Below, piece after piece: positions 8,021-16,326 of a DNA stretch of 38,835 bases. The notes under the pieces were generated by a model that saw only the letters and a program-made list of their open reading frames with translations, did not search any database and was not told where the DNA came from. Each line of letters begins with the position of its first letter. Within the stretch, counting starts at the first letter, position 1. This DNA is from Fibrobacteria bacterium (GTDB lineage Bacteria > Fibrobacterota > Fibrobacteria > UBA11236), in NCBI GenBank assembly GCA_021155885.1, contig JAJNBB010000043.1, positions 1 through 38,835 of the forward strand, in the 5' to 3' direction. A program made the position numbers and the translations under genes.

Positions 8021-9085
8021 TCAACGCGGGGTCGAAAGACTTTGTTCGATCACCTTCGTGACCAGATCCCGATACGATAGCCCTGCGTGCGCCGCCTGCT
8101 GCGGCAGCAGGGAGGTCGGCGTGAAGCCGGGCAGGTTGTTCGTCTCCAGCGCGAACAGCTCGTCCTTATCGGGGACCCAGATGAAGTCCGTGCGGCTGTA
8201 CACCGAAAGACGCAGGGCCTGGTGGGCCTGCCGGGCGAACTTCTGGATCCGTTCGATCACCGCGGGCGGGAACTCGGCGGGCGTGATCTCCTCCGCCCCG
8301 CCCTTCGCGTATTTCTCCTCGAAGGAGAAAAAGGCGTCCTTGCGGGGGCGGATCTCGGTGGGAGACAGGGCCGTGGCGAATCCCTCGAGAACCCCGCAGC
8401 TCGACTCGCGTCCCGCGACGAAGGCCTCGGCCAGCAGACGCGGCGTTTCCTTCCCGATCTCCGCCAGGGCCGCGATCAGCGCTTCGCGGGTGCGCGCCAC
8501 GGCCACCCCGATGCTGGAGCCCCCGGTGGGATGCTTCACGACGGCGGGCAGGCCGATTTCCTTTTCGACGCGGTCCGCGGCCGCGGCGACCTCGCGCTGA
8601 GTCCACTCCGCCGTGTCCAGCACGACCCACTTCGCCGTGGGGATCCCGTGAAGGGCGTACAATTGCTTCGACAGGATCTTGTCCATCGCCAGGGCCGAAC
8701 CCAGGCCGCCGCTTCCAGTGAAGGGTTGCCCGGCCATCTCCAGGAAACCCTGCAGGCGTCCGTCTTCCCCGCCGACCCCGTGCAGGCCGATGAAGTACGC
8801 GTCGGCGGACGGCAATGCGTTGAACCGGGGGAAGCGCGCGCGGGCCCAGGTCACGGGCGGGTCCTTCAGGATTTCCGCGGCCATGGCCGCGTCCCAGCCG
8901 CCGGGTGGGATCCATTTCCCGTCGATGGCGGCGGCGGGCCACATCCATTCATTGTCCCGCGAAATCAGGACGGGAAAACCCTGGAAGAGCTTCGGGTCGA
9001 GCTGGGCGAGAATGCCGCAGCCCGAAGCGAGGGAGACGGGATGTTCGGGGGAGATCCCCCCCATGAGAACGGCGACGCGCTGCAT
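8021..9085 (-). CDS. ddl: D-alanine--D-alanine ligase
   Basis: VAVLMGGISPEHPVSLASG, GLHGVGGEDGRLQGFLEMAGQPFTGSG, ALAMDKILSKQL, HPTGGSSIGV, LETNNLPGFTPTSLLPQQA. Confidence 0.92.
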   Translation of the reverse strand: MQRVAVLMGGISPEHPVSLASGCGILAQLDPKLFQGFPVLISRDNEWMWPAAAIDGKWIPPGGWDAAMAAEILKDPPVTWARARFPRFNALPSADAYFIGLHGVGGEDGRLQGFLEMAGQPFTGSGGLGSALAMDKILSKQLYALHGIPTAKWVVLDTAEWTQREVAAAADRVEKEIGLPAVVKHPTGGSSIGVAVARTREALIAALAEIGKETPRLLAEAFVAGRESSCGVLEGFATALSPTEIRPRKDAFFSFEEKYAKGGAEEITPAEFPPAVIERIQKFARQAHQALRLSVYSRTDFIWVPDKDELFALETNNLPGFTPTSLLPQQAAHAGLSYRDLVTKVIEQSLSTPR

Positions 9086-9100
9086 CTTTTTCCAATGAGT

Positions 9101-9310
9101 TCAGAGTTCCAGAATGCTGCCCATCGGTTCCTCGGGGGAATTGAAGTCCTCCAGGAAGTAGGCGAACCCTTCGGCGTCGGGGGTATACCCGTGGGCGGCC
9201 GCATGCTGCTGAAAAAAGAACTTCACGGCGGAATCGCGCGAGTCCATTTCCACGATCTGGTGGACGAGCTCGGGCTTGGCGGTGACGAAGGCGATGGCGT
9301 ACCGGGGCAT
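9101..9310 (-). CDS. Small hypothetical protein (69 aa)
   Basis: Intact ORF MPRYAIAFVTAKPELVHQIVEMDSRDSAVKFFFQQHAAAHGYTPDAEGFAYFLEDFNSPEEPMGSILEL in the ddl direction, 15 nt upstream of ddl. Confidence 0.65.
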   Translation of the reverse strand: MPRYAIAFVTAKPELVHQIVEMDSRDSAVKFFFQQHAAAHGYTPDAEGFAYFLEDFNSPEEPMGSILEL

Positions 9311-9329
9311 GGGTGAAAGATAAGTAGGA

Positions 9330-9430
9330 GTTGTTGGTTGTTAGTTCTTAGTTGTCAGGAAAAAAAGAAACAAGGCCCTTCCAGGAAGGAAATGCGCCAT
9401 TCCAACAACCAACAACTAAGAACCAACAAC
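9330..9430. repeat. Intergenic inverted repeat, GTTGTTGGTT/GTTAGTTCTTAG word type
   Basis: Left arm 9330-9356 GTTGTTGGTTGTTAGTTCTTAGTTGTC; right arm 9403-9430 reads GTTGTTGGTTCTTAGTTGTTGGTTGTTG on the minus strand. Confidence 0.85.
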
Positions 9431-10408
9431 CTTGCGTTCGTTCGCCTGATAAGCCTTCCACGTGGTTTCCAACAACGTGTCCAGGTCGCTGTACCGGGCT
9501 TTCCAGCCCAGGAGTTCGGCGGCCCGGCCCGCGGAGGCAAGCACCACGGCCGGATCGCCCGGGCGACGCGCGACCACTTCGCTGGGAATGGCGCGGCCCG
9601 TGATCGCGCGCGCGCGCTCGATCAGTTCCAGGACGGTGACCCCTTCCCCGGTTCCCAGGTTCACGATGAAATCCTCACCGCCGCCGTGCAAGCGCTCCAG
9701 GGCGAGTACATGGGCCGCGGCAAGGTCGGTGACGTGCACGTAGTCCCGCAGGCCGGTGCCGTCGCGCGTCTCGTAATCGTCGCCGAAAACCTGCACCTTG
9801 GGACGCCAGCCCATGGCGGCTTCCATCACGATGGGAAGAAGGTTGGCGGGGTTTTGCTCGAGCCCGGTGATCTCGCCCTCGGGATCATATCCCGCCGCGT
9901 TGAAGTAGCGCAGGACCCCATGCTTCAGGCCCTTGAGCCGGCCGTACCATTCGAGGAACCCTTCGATGACGAGCTTGGTGTGGCCGTAATAGTTTTCGGG
10001 CCGGGTCGGATGCCGCTCATCGATGGGCACGTAATCCGGCAAGCCGTAAACGGCGGCCGAGGAAGAGAACACGAAGCGCGGGATTCCCGCCTCCACCACC
10101 GCCTCAAGAAGGTTCAGGGAACCGGTGATGTTGTGGCGGCTGTATTTTTCCGGAGCCGTCATGCTTTCGCCCGCGGCCTTGAGGGCGGCGAGGTGAATGA
10201 CTCCGTCGAAACGGTGGGCGGCTGCGGCGGCCCGCAAGGAGGAGACATCGAGGATATCCCCGAACTGGAATTCGGTGCCGGGCGCCAGGTTTTCGCGAAG
10301 GCCCGTCGACAGATTATCGAAAACCACAGCCTCATGCCCGGCCAGACGCAAGGCCTTGCATACGTGCGAACCGATATAGCCGGCTCCGCCGACAACCCAG
10401 ACTTTCAC
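9416..10408 (-). CDS. galE: UDP-glucose 4-epimerase
   Basis: VWVVGGAGYIGSHVCKAL; IHLAALKAAGESMTAPEKY; FSSSAAVYGLPDYVPIDE; YYGHTKLVIEGFL; LRYFNAAGYDPEGEITG. Confidence 0.95.
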   Translation of the reverse strand: MKVWVVGGAGYIGSHVCKALRLAGHEAVVFDNLSTGLRENLAPGTEFQFGDILDVSSLRAAAAAHRFDGVIHLAALKAAGESMTAPEKYSRHNITGSLNLLEAVVEAGIPRFVFSSSAAVYGLPDYVPIDERHPTRPENYYGHTKLVIEGFLEWYGRLKGLKHGVLRYFNAAGYDPEGEITGLEQNPANLLPIVMEAAMGWRPKVQVFGDDYETRDGTGLRDYVHVTDLAAAHVLALERLHGGGEDFIVNLGTGEGVTVLELIERARAITGRAIPSEVVARRPGDPAVVLASAGRAAELLGWKARYSDLDTLLETTWKAYQANERKVVGS

Positions 10409-10446
10409 GGAGTCTCCAGAAAAAAAGAGGAATATAGAACAGGTGG

Positions 10447-10560
10447 GCAGGCGTCGGGCGGCAGGCGGCGAACTACCGGTCCAATGCCTGCCATCCCCCC
10501 TCGTACCAGGCTCGTTCCGCGGCCTTTCCTTTCGTTTTTTCCTGCCGCCCGCAGCCTGCC
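10447..10560. repeat. Intergenic inverted repeat, GGCAGGC/CGGGCGGCAGG word type, in divergent galE/tlpA-like promoter region
   Basis: 10447-10466 GGCAGGCGTCGGGCGGCAGG; 10541-10560 on the minus strand GGCAGGCTGCGGGCGGCAGG. Confidence 0.75.
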
Positions 10561-10636
10561 GTCCCCGTTCCCTGCCTACTTTTTTCCTTCCCTACCATTG
10601 TATCTTATGCCCCATACCGCTCCACAAGGATTGCCC

Positions 10637-11212
10637 ATGCGCCTTTCATCCCGCTTCTCCCTTCTCCTGTCCGCCGCCGGCCTGATGCTCGGCCTTTCCA
10701 CGGCCCACTCCCAGGCCGTCCAGGGCCCGATGGCTCCCGCGGCCGCGCCCACCTTCGAGCTCGACAAGGGCAAGCGCGACAAAATCGATTTCACCCTGGC
10801 GCCCCAGCCTATCTCGAACCCGAACCTGAAATTCTCCCAGTTCCAGGGCCGCCGCCTCCTGCTGTTCTACTTCTCGGCCAAGTGCCCGCACTGCCAGCAT
10901 GCGTTCCCGTATATCCAGAAGCTCGCGGACGAACTGGCTCCCAAGGGCTTCAGCGCGCTGGCCTTGGCCATCAAATACAACACCGAAGACGACATCCGCG
11001 GCTTCATCCGCGACTATGGCGTGCGCATGCCGGTGATGCAGGACGAGGACCGCAAGTTCGGCGACCGTTACGGCGTCGGCACGATTCCGACGATCTACGT
11101 GATCAATGAAAAGGGCGAGTACGTCCGCTATACGAGCTTCGACGACAACCTGACCCCGGGCCAGATCCGCACCGTGGCCGCTTCGTGGCCGTCGGCGACC
11201 AAGAAGAAGTAA
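10637..11212 (+). CDS. Exported thioredoxin-fold protein (TlpA/AhpC-TSA type, CPHC active site)
   Basis: Signal peptide MRLSSRFSLLLSAAGLMLGLSTAHSQA; LLFYFSAKCPHCQHAFPYIQKLADEL; YGVGTIPTIYVINEKGEYV. The ORF-track start at 9338 is upstream read-through. Confidence 0.88.
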   Translation: MRLSSRFSLLLSAAGLMLGLSTAHSQAVQGPMAPAAAPTFELDKGKRDKIDFTLAPQPISNPNLKFSQFQGRRLLLFYFSAKCPHCQHAFPYIQKLADELAPKGFSALALAIKYNTEDDIRGFIRDYGVRMPVMQDEDRKFGDRYGVGTIPTIYVINEKGEYVRYTSFDDNLTPGQIRTVAASWPSATKKK

Positions 11213-12198
11213 TGACCCGGCCCGTCCCGGCGACCCGCCGGGTCAGCGCTGTCTTTTCCCACATCGCCGCCCCCAACGAGGGCGGCGTTTCTTTTTTGGA
11301 CCTGCTGATCCGCCGCTTTCCCTATCACACCCCCGAAGAGTGGACGACCCGCATCCTTTCGGGACGCGTGCGCCTCGACGGGGCCGCGGCCGCCCCGGAG
11401 ACCTCCATCCTCCCCCGCATGGTTCTGGAATACCGGGTCGAGGATTATGAAGAACCCGCCGTGCCCCTGGACTTTCGGGAAATCGCGATGGAAGGCGACC
11501 TCGCGCTGGTGCACAAGCCCGCGGGCCTGCCTGTACACAAGACGGGCAAGATTTTCGTGAACGTCCTGGCCAACCTTTACCGGGCCTTCAAGCAGGACGA
11601 GGCGTGGACGCCGCTGAACCGGCTCGACGTCGAGACCAGCGGCATCGTGGCCTTCGCCCGCGGCCGCGAGGCCCTGCGGCGTTTCTCCCCGGGCACGCCG
11701 GGAACGCAATGGACCAAGACCTATCTCGCGGTGGCGCAGGGCGTTCTGCGGGAGCCGGGCGTTCACGAGGGGCCACTGGCCGAATGGCCCGAGCATGCCA
11801 TCCGCAGCCGCATGCGGGTGCATCCCGACGGCAAGGCGGCCCGCACGCAGTATGCCCCCCTGGAAACTTCCGGAGACAAGACCTTGGTGGTCGTCCGGCC
11901 CGTCACGGGACGCAAGCACCAGATCCGGGCGCACCTGGCCGACCTGGGTTTCCCCATCGTCGGCGACAAGGTCTATAGCCTGGACGGCCGGTACTACCTC
12001 AAGCGCCTCGAGGGAGAACTCGATGCCGACGACATCGCCGCGCTACAAGCGCCCCACCACCTGCTGCACGCCGTATCGCTGGACGTGCGGGACGCGCAGG
12101 GCGCCGGAATCGCCGGAATCGACACCTTCCTTCCGGACGGCTTTTTAAAATTTTTCCCGAATGCCCTGGAACTCATCCCGGACCACCCGACTTCGTAG
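11212..12198 (+). CDS. RluA-family pseudouridine synthase
   Basis: LALVHKPAGLPVHKTG; LNRLDVETSGIVAFAR (catalytic Asp); RPVTGRKHQIRAHLADLGFPIVGDKVY. Start ATG overlaps the preceding TAA (TAATG). Confidence 0.92.
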   Translation: MTRPVPATRRVSAVFSHIAAPNEGGVSFLDLLIRRFPYHTPEEWTTRILSGRVRLDGAAAAPETSILPRMVLEYRVEDYEEPAVPLDFREIAMEGDLALVHKPAGLPVHKTGKIFVNVLANLYRAFKQDEAWTPLNRLDVETSGIVAFARGREALRRFSPGTPGTQWTKTYLAVAQGVLREPGVHEGPLAEWPEHAIRSRMRVHPDGKAARTQYAPLETSGDKTLVVVRPVTGRKHQIRAHLADLGFPIVGDKVYSLDGRYYLKRLEGELDADDIAALQAPHHLLHAVSLDVRDAQGAGIAGIDTFLPDGFLKFFPNALELIPDHPTS

Positions 12199-12230
12199 GT
12201 TAACCCGGATACATCAACCTCCGGAAAACC

Positions 12231-12674
12231 ATGAACGAACATCAGCACGAAGATCACCTCGCCACCGCCTCCATTCTCACGCACGCCTCCCGTGAAAAAA
12301 TCTGGGATGCGCTCATCAACCCCGACGAAATCAAGCAGTACATGTTCGGGACGACGGTCGCGTCCGGCTGGCGCGAGGGAGGCTCGATCTCCTGGATGGG
12401 TGAACACGAGGGCGAAGCGTACGAGGATACCGGGAAGGTCTTGCTCGCTGAGCCCGAACACGCGCTCCACTACACGCGGTACAGCCCTTCGTCGGGCCCG
12501 GATACGGCGGAAAACCACCATACCGTGAAAATCGATTTCACCTCCGAGGGAAAGGACACCCGCGTCACGCTGACCGAGGACAACAATGCCACCGAGCAGG
12601 CAAAAACGCACTCGGAGAAAAACTGGACCCAGGTGCTGGAGGGGATGAAGAGGTACCTCGAACTCGGGCATTAG
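12231..12674 (+). CDS. SRPBCC/AHSA1-like domain protein (copy 1)
   Basis: ASILTHASREKIWDALINPDEIKQYMFGTTVASGWREGGSISWMG...; close paralog at 13983-14414. Confidence 0.85.
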   Translation: MNEHQHEDHLATASILTHASREKIWDALINPDEIKQYMFGTTVASGWREGGSISWMGEHEGEAYEDTGKVLLAEPEHALHYTRYSPSSGPDTAENHHTVKIDFTSEGKDTRVTLTEDNNATEQAKTHSEKNWTQVLEGMKRYLELGH

Positions 12675-12772
12675 AACCCGCACCGGCAGATGCGGGAGTC
12701 TACTCCCTGAACCCCTGGCGGGAGGAGTATCAGGCCTTGTAGGTTAATCGTGAACCTGCAACGGAGGTATCC

Positions 12773-13198
12773 ATGTCCACCGAATCGAACAAGGCCGCCT
12801 ATCGGCGCTTCTACGAAGAATTCGTGAACGGCGGGAAGGAGTCGGCCGCCGACGCTCTACTCGACGAACGCCTCGTGTCGCATTCCCCCTTTCCCGGACA
12901 GGCCCCGGGTCCGCAAGGCGTCAAGGATACCTTCGCGCTGTTTCGCCGCGCGTTTCCCGACCTCCATGCAAAACTCGAGGACCTGCTGGCGGAAGGCGAC
13001 AAGGTCGCCGGACGCTTTACCGTGACGGGAACGCACCGGGGCGAATTCATGGGCCGCGCGGGAACGGGCAACCCCGTGACCTACGAGGAAGTCGTCATTC
13101 TGCGCTTCGAGAACGGCCGCATCGTCGAGCATTGGGCCGTGGCGGATGCGTTGGCGCTCATGCAGGGCATCGGGGCCGTTCCCGCCGCCGGACCGTAA
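12773..13198 (+). CDS. SnoaL-like / ester cyclase family protein
   Basis: YRRFYEEFVNGGKES..LLDERLVSHSP..PGPQGVKDTFALFRRAFPDLHAKLEDLLAEGDKVAGRFTVTGTHRGEFMG. Confidence 0.88.
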   Translation: MSTESNKAAYRRFYEEFVNGGKESAADALLDERLVSHSPFPGQAPGPQGVKDTFALFRRAFPDLHAKLEDLLAEGDKVAGRFTVTGTHRGEFMGRAGTGNPVTYEEVVILRFENGRIVEHWAVADALALMQGIGAVPAAGP

Positions 13199-13312
13199 AT
13201 CTTCATTATTTATTGTCACGATAGCGTCATAAATCTAATTTTCCCGGACATCCATGGCGTCGCCGGCTTCCTTCCATGTATACTTTCCCGACTTTTAATC
13301 TTCGGGGAAATC

Positions 13313-13858
13313 ATGAAGAAAATCCACGCGCTCGCCCTTTGCCTCGCCCTCCCGCTGGGGGCCTTCGCTCAATATCGCCAGGGATCCGTCGCCCTGGGCG
13401 GAAGCGCCTCGCTTTCCAATAGCTCGAACGGAGGGCAGAACGTGACTTACGCCTCCATCGGCCCGACGATGTCGTATTCCTACAGCGATGCCGGCGCTAT
13501 CGGGGCCTCGGCTTCGTACGACTGGAGGGAAGACATGTGGCACAGCGGGGGCGTAAACCTGTTCTGGCGTTACAACCTGGCCCTCGCGGATCGCTTCGGC
13601 GCCTACGGATCGGTGGGGCCGGGACTCTACCTCTATTCCAGTTCCTACGACGATTACCTTAGCTGGTCCCTTTCGGCCAACGCCGCGGGCGGCCTTTATT
13701 ACTTCCCGGTCGACTGGCTTTCGGTGGAACTGAACCTGGCGAGCGTGTCCTATTCATACGGAAAAGCCCTCGTTCCCGGGCCCGATCGCACCTACAAAAA
13801 CCTGAGCGCCTCGCTGAGCGGCAACTCCCTCGGGCTTACGTTGCTCTATCATTTTTAA
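13313..13858 (+). CDS. Predicted outer-membrane beta-barrel protein
   Basis: Signal peptide MKKIHALALCLALPLGAFA, alternating Ser/Tyr-rich beta strands, C-terminal LLYHF. Confidence 0.65.
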   Translation: MKKIHALALCLALPLGAFAQYRQGSVALGGSASLSNSSNGGQNVTYASIGPTMSYSYSDAGAIGASASYDWREDMWHSGGVNLFWRYNLALADRFGAYGSVGPGLYLYSSSYDDYLSWSLSANAAGGLYYFPVDWLSVELNLASVSYSYGKALVPGPDRTYKNLSASLSGNSLGLTLLYHF

Positions 13859-13982
13859 CGGGAAAGGCGGGGCGCCCGGGTCGCGCGTCAGGACGATGCA
13901 GGCGCCTCTTCCCGACTTCTGCGCCCAAATCCCCGTTACGGGACCCTTGTAGGTTGTACGGGAACCCGTCCCGGAGGATCCC

Positions 13983-14414
13983 ATGACCGCCAACCTCGTC
14001 GCCACCGCCTCCATCCTCATTACCGCGTCTCGCGAAAAGGTCTGGGACGCGCTCATCAATCCCGACGCCATCAAACAGTACATGTTCGGCACCACGGTCA
14101 CGACGAACTGGCGCGAGGGCGGCCCCATTTCGTGGAAGGGCGAATGGGAGGGCAAGGCCTACGAGGACAAGGGAACCGTGCTCGTGGTCGAGCCCGAGTT
14201 CGCGCTTCACTACACGCACTACAGCCCCTTGTCCGGGCCCGACATCCCCGAAAACCACCATACGGTATCCATCGACCTGACGGCCGAAGGGGACCGGACC
14301 GGGGTGACCCTGACGCAGGACAACAACGCGACCGAGGAGGCAAAGGCGCACTCGGAAGAAAACTGGAAGCGGATGCTGGAGGGGCTGAAGAACTACGTCG
14401 AATCCGGGCACTGA
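13983..14414 (+). CDS. SRPBCC/AHSA1-like domain protein (copy 2)
   Basis: ASILITASREKVWDALINPDAIKQYMFGTTVTTNWREGGPISWKG...; near-identical blocks to 12231-12674. Confidence 0.85.
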   Translation: MTANLVATASILITASREKVWDALINPDAIKQYMFGTTVTTNWREGGPISWKGEWEGKAYEDKGTVLVVEPEFALHYTHYSPLSGPDIPENHHTVSIDLTAEGDRTGVTLTQDNNATEEAKAHSEENWKRMLEGLKNYVESGH

Positions 14415-14517
14415 TTAAGGGTGCCTAAGGGGCCGGGGCACCGGGTCAAGGCCGGGTCAATTTTTCGGTACCGACACAGACTTCACCTTGATTACTATTA
14501 GCGCAGGAGTCTCGCGC

Positions 14518-14652
14518 ATGAATCTTGCCAAGATGAACCGATCCCGTCTGGAAAAACTGACGGACCTGCCGAACATCGGCCCCGCCTGCGCGCGGGATTT
14601 GCAGCGCCTCGGCTTCAGCGACGTCGAGGACCGCGAGGAGGTCGCGCCGTGA
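14518..14652 (+). CDS. Short helix-hairpin-helix ORF resembling the N-terminal part of Cdd1/'pathogenicity locus' proteins; possibly a remnant
   Basis: 44 aa MNLAKMNRSRLEKLTDLPNIGPACARDLQRLGFSDVEDREEVAP; absent from the supplied ORF track (below length cut-off); stop overlaps the next start (GTGA). Confidence 0.5.
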   Translation: MNLAKMNRSRLEKLTDLPNIGPACARDLQRLGFSDVEDREEVAP

Positions 14653-15170
14653 AGCTTCTGGCCTTGTCGGGCAGCCTGCGGGCCGGATCCGCCAACATCC
14701 GGCTTCTCGAGGCCGTGCGGCTTCTGACGCCGCCCGGCGTAGTCCTGACGATCCGGCCTTCGCTGGATGATCTGCCTTACTTCAACCCGGATATCGAGGA
14801 AGCCGGCTTGCCGCCGGTGGCAGCGGCGTTGCGGGCGGCCGTGGGCGCCTGCGATGCCCTGTTGATCTCCAGTCCGGAGTATGCCCACGGGGTTCCCGGC
14901 GTGATGAAGAACGCGCTGGACTGGCTCGTGGGCGGCATGGAAATGGCCGGCAAGCCCGTGGCCCTGCTGAACGCGACCCCGCCCGGGGAATACGCGCAGG
15001 CTTCCTTGATGGAAATCCTGGGCGTTCTGGGCGGGCGCTTCGTGGAGGCAGCCTCTTTCGAGGCGCCCTTGCGCGGAAGCCAGGCAAGCGCGGAGGAAAT
15101 CGCGGCGGATCCGGCGACGGCGAAGAAAATCACGCACATGTTCGACGTGCTGGCGCGCTACGTGGGTTAG
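14649..15170 (+). CDS. NADPH-dependent FMN reductase
   Basis: KLLALSGSLRAGSANIRLL; LLISSPEYAHGVPGVMKNALDWLVGG flavodoxin-like. GTG start. Confidence 0.9.
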   Translation: MKLLALSGSLRAGSANIRLLEAVRLLTPPGVVLTIRPSLDDLPYFNPDIEEAGLPPVAAALRAAVGACDALLISSPEYAHGVPGVMKNALDWLVGGMEMAGKPVALLNATPPGEYAQASLMEILGVLGGRFVEAASFEAPLRGSQASAEEIAADPATAKKITHMFDVLARYVG

Positions 15171-15213
15171 GCCCAGCCTTGTCCTCCCCTCCCGACGCCG
15201 CGCGCCTTTTACG

Positions 15214-15900
15214 CTAGCGCTTTCGAACCCTTCCCCGGTAAAATCCCAGCGCGGCCAGGGCGCACATCGCGGCGGGAACCAGAATCGCCCCATAGCCGAA
15301 GGCGCGGAAGGCAAGAAACGCGAGGATTCCCCCGGTAAAGAAGCCCGCCAGGACCAGCAGCAGAAACGAAATCTTCCAAAGGCGCACCGTGCGGTGGCGC
15401 AGGGCGTGCCCGATCAAAATACCGAGATCGGTGACGATGCCGGTCATGTGGGTCGTACGAATGATCAGACCCAGGTAGGTGCTCGCCATGGCGTTCTGCA
15501 GGCCGCAGGCCAGCGCCGCGAAGAACAGGCCCGTGTTTGCCGCGCGCCCGAACAGGACGAACGAAACCACGAGCGCCAGGCTCTCGAGCACGAGTATCAG
15601 GACGTATTCCCGGGACGGGCGCGTGTTTTTAACCCCGATGATCGCGCCCGAAAGGGAAGCCCCCGCCAGAAACCCGAACAGGATGTAGGCGATGTTCAGG
15701 AACTCCCGGAAGTTCAAGGAGGCGGAGTCGATGCTTAAGCGCGTGACGGCGCCGGTCATGTGGCTGACCGGAATGTGAAAATAGCCCAGCGAAACGGTGT
15801 TCACGAAGCCCGCGATAAAGGCCAGAACAGCCCCGCCCACGAGAATCAGGGGTTCCGCGGTAGCGGATTCTCGGATTCTGTCGTGATCGGAATACGGCAC
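15214..15900 (-). CDS. YoaK/DUF1275 family membrane protein
   Basis: FIAGFVNTVSLGYFHIPVSHMTGAVTR ... GLQNAMASTYLGLIIRTTHMTGIVTDLGILIG. Start uncertain (GTG at 15900 avoids overlap with the upstream gene). Confidence 0.85.
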   Translation of the reverse strand: MPYSDHDRIRESATAEPLILVGGAVLAFIAGFVNTVSLGYFHIPVSHMTGAVTRLSIDSASLNFREFLNIAYILFGFLAGASLSGAIIGVKNTRPSREYVLILVLESLALVVSFVLFGRAANTGLFFAALACGLQNAMASTYLGLIIRTTHMTGIVTDLGILIGHALRHRTVRLWKISFLLLVLAGFFTGGILAFLAFRAFGYGAILVPAAMCALAALGFYRGRVRKR

Positions 15901-15914
15901 GGATTTCCGGGAAG

Positions 15915-16235
15915 TTATTCGCCTTGGGAGGGCGTATTCAAAAGGGACCGCACCTTTGCCTCGATCTCCGGGACATCCCCTTCCCCGACGCCCTGCAGCC
16001 ACACGCCGGGCGTGCCGTCCTGCGCGTAGCACATCACGTTCGGACCCTGCGCGCAAGGCCCCAGGCACCCCGTCCTCGAAACGCGCACCGGCAGCTTGGC
16101 TTCCTTGAGCCGGGCCTTGAGGGTTTCGAACACCCTCTGCGCCTCGCCCGAATCCCCGCACGACGGCGTGCCGTCGTGGCGCGCGTTGGTGCACACGAGG
16201 ATATGGAGTTTATGGGGTGTTTGCGCTATGTTCAT
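15915..16235 (-). CDS. Thioredoxin-like [2Fe-2S] ferredoxin
   Basis: HILVCTNARHDGTPSCGDSG...VSRTGCLGPCAQGPNVMCY. Confidence 0.9.
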   Translation of the reverse strand: MNIAQTPHKLHILVCTNARHDGTPSCGDSGEAQRVFETLKARLKEAKLPVRVSRTGCLGPCAQGPNVMCYAQDGTPGVWLQGVGEGDVPEIEAKVRSLLNTPSQGE

Positions 16236-16249
16236 TGTGTTCCATGGTT

Positions 16250-16276
16250 CTCACCCTTCGACAGGCTCAGGGTGAG
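16250..16276. repeat. Hairpin repeat CTCACCCTTCGACAGGCTCAGGGTGAG
   Basis: 8-bp perfect arms CTCACCCT/AGGGTGAG in a divergent intergenic region. Confidence 0.8.
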
Positions 16277-16326
16277 CGGAAGTCGAATAGGCATTTCATT
16301 CTCCCTTTAAAACTAAATTCTTCGCC

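Noticed and set aside
9338-10636. N-terminal extension of the thioredoxin-fold ORF (9338-11212)
   Set aside because: Antisense to galE and runs through the inverted repeat; the signal peptide marks the true start at 10637.
12677-12696. Hairpin CCCGCA-CCGGCAGA-TGCGGG as a terminator
   Set aside because: No downstream T tract; weak evidence for intrinsic termination.
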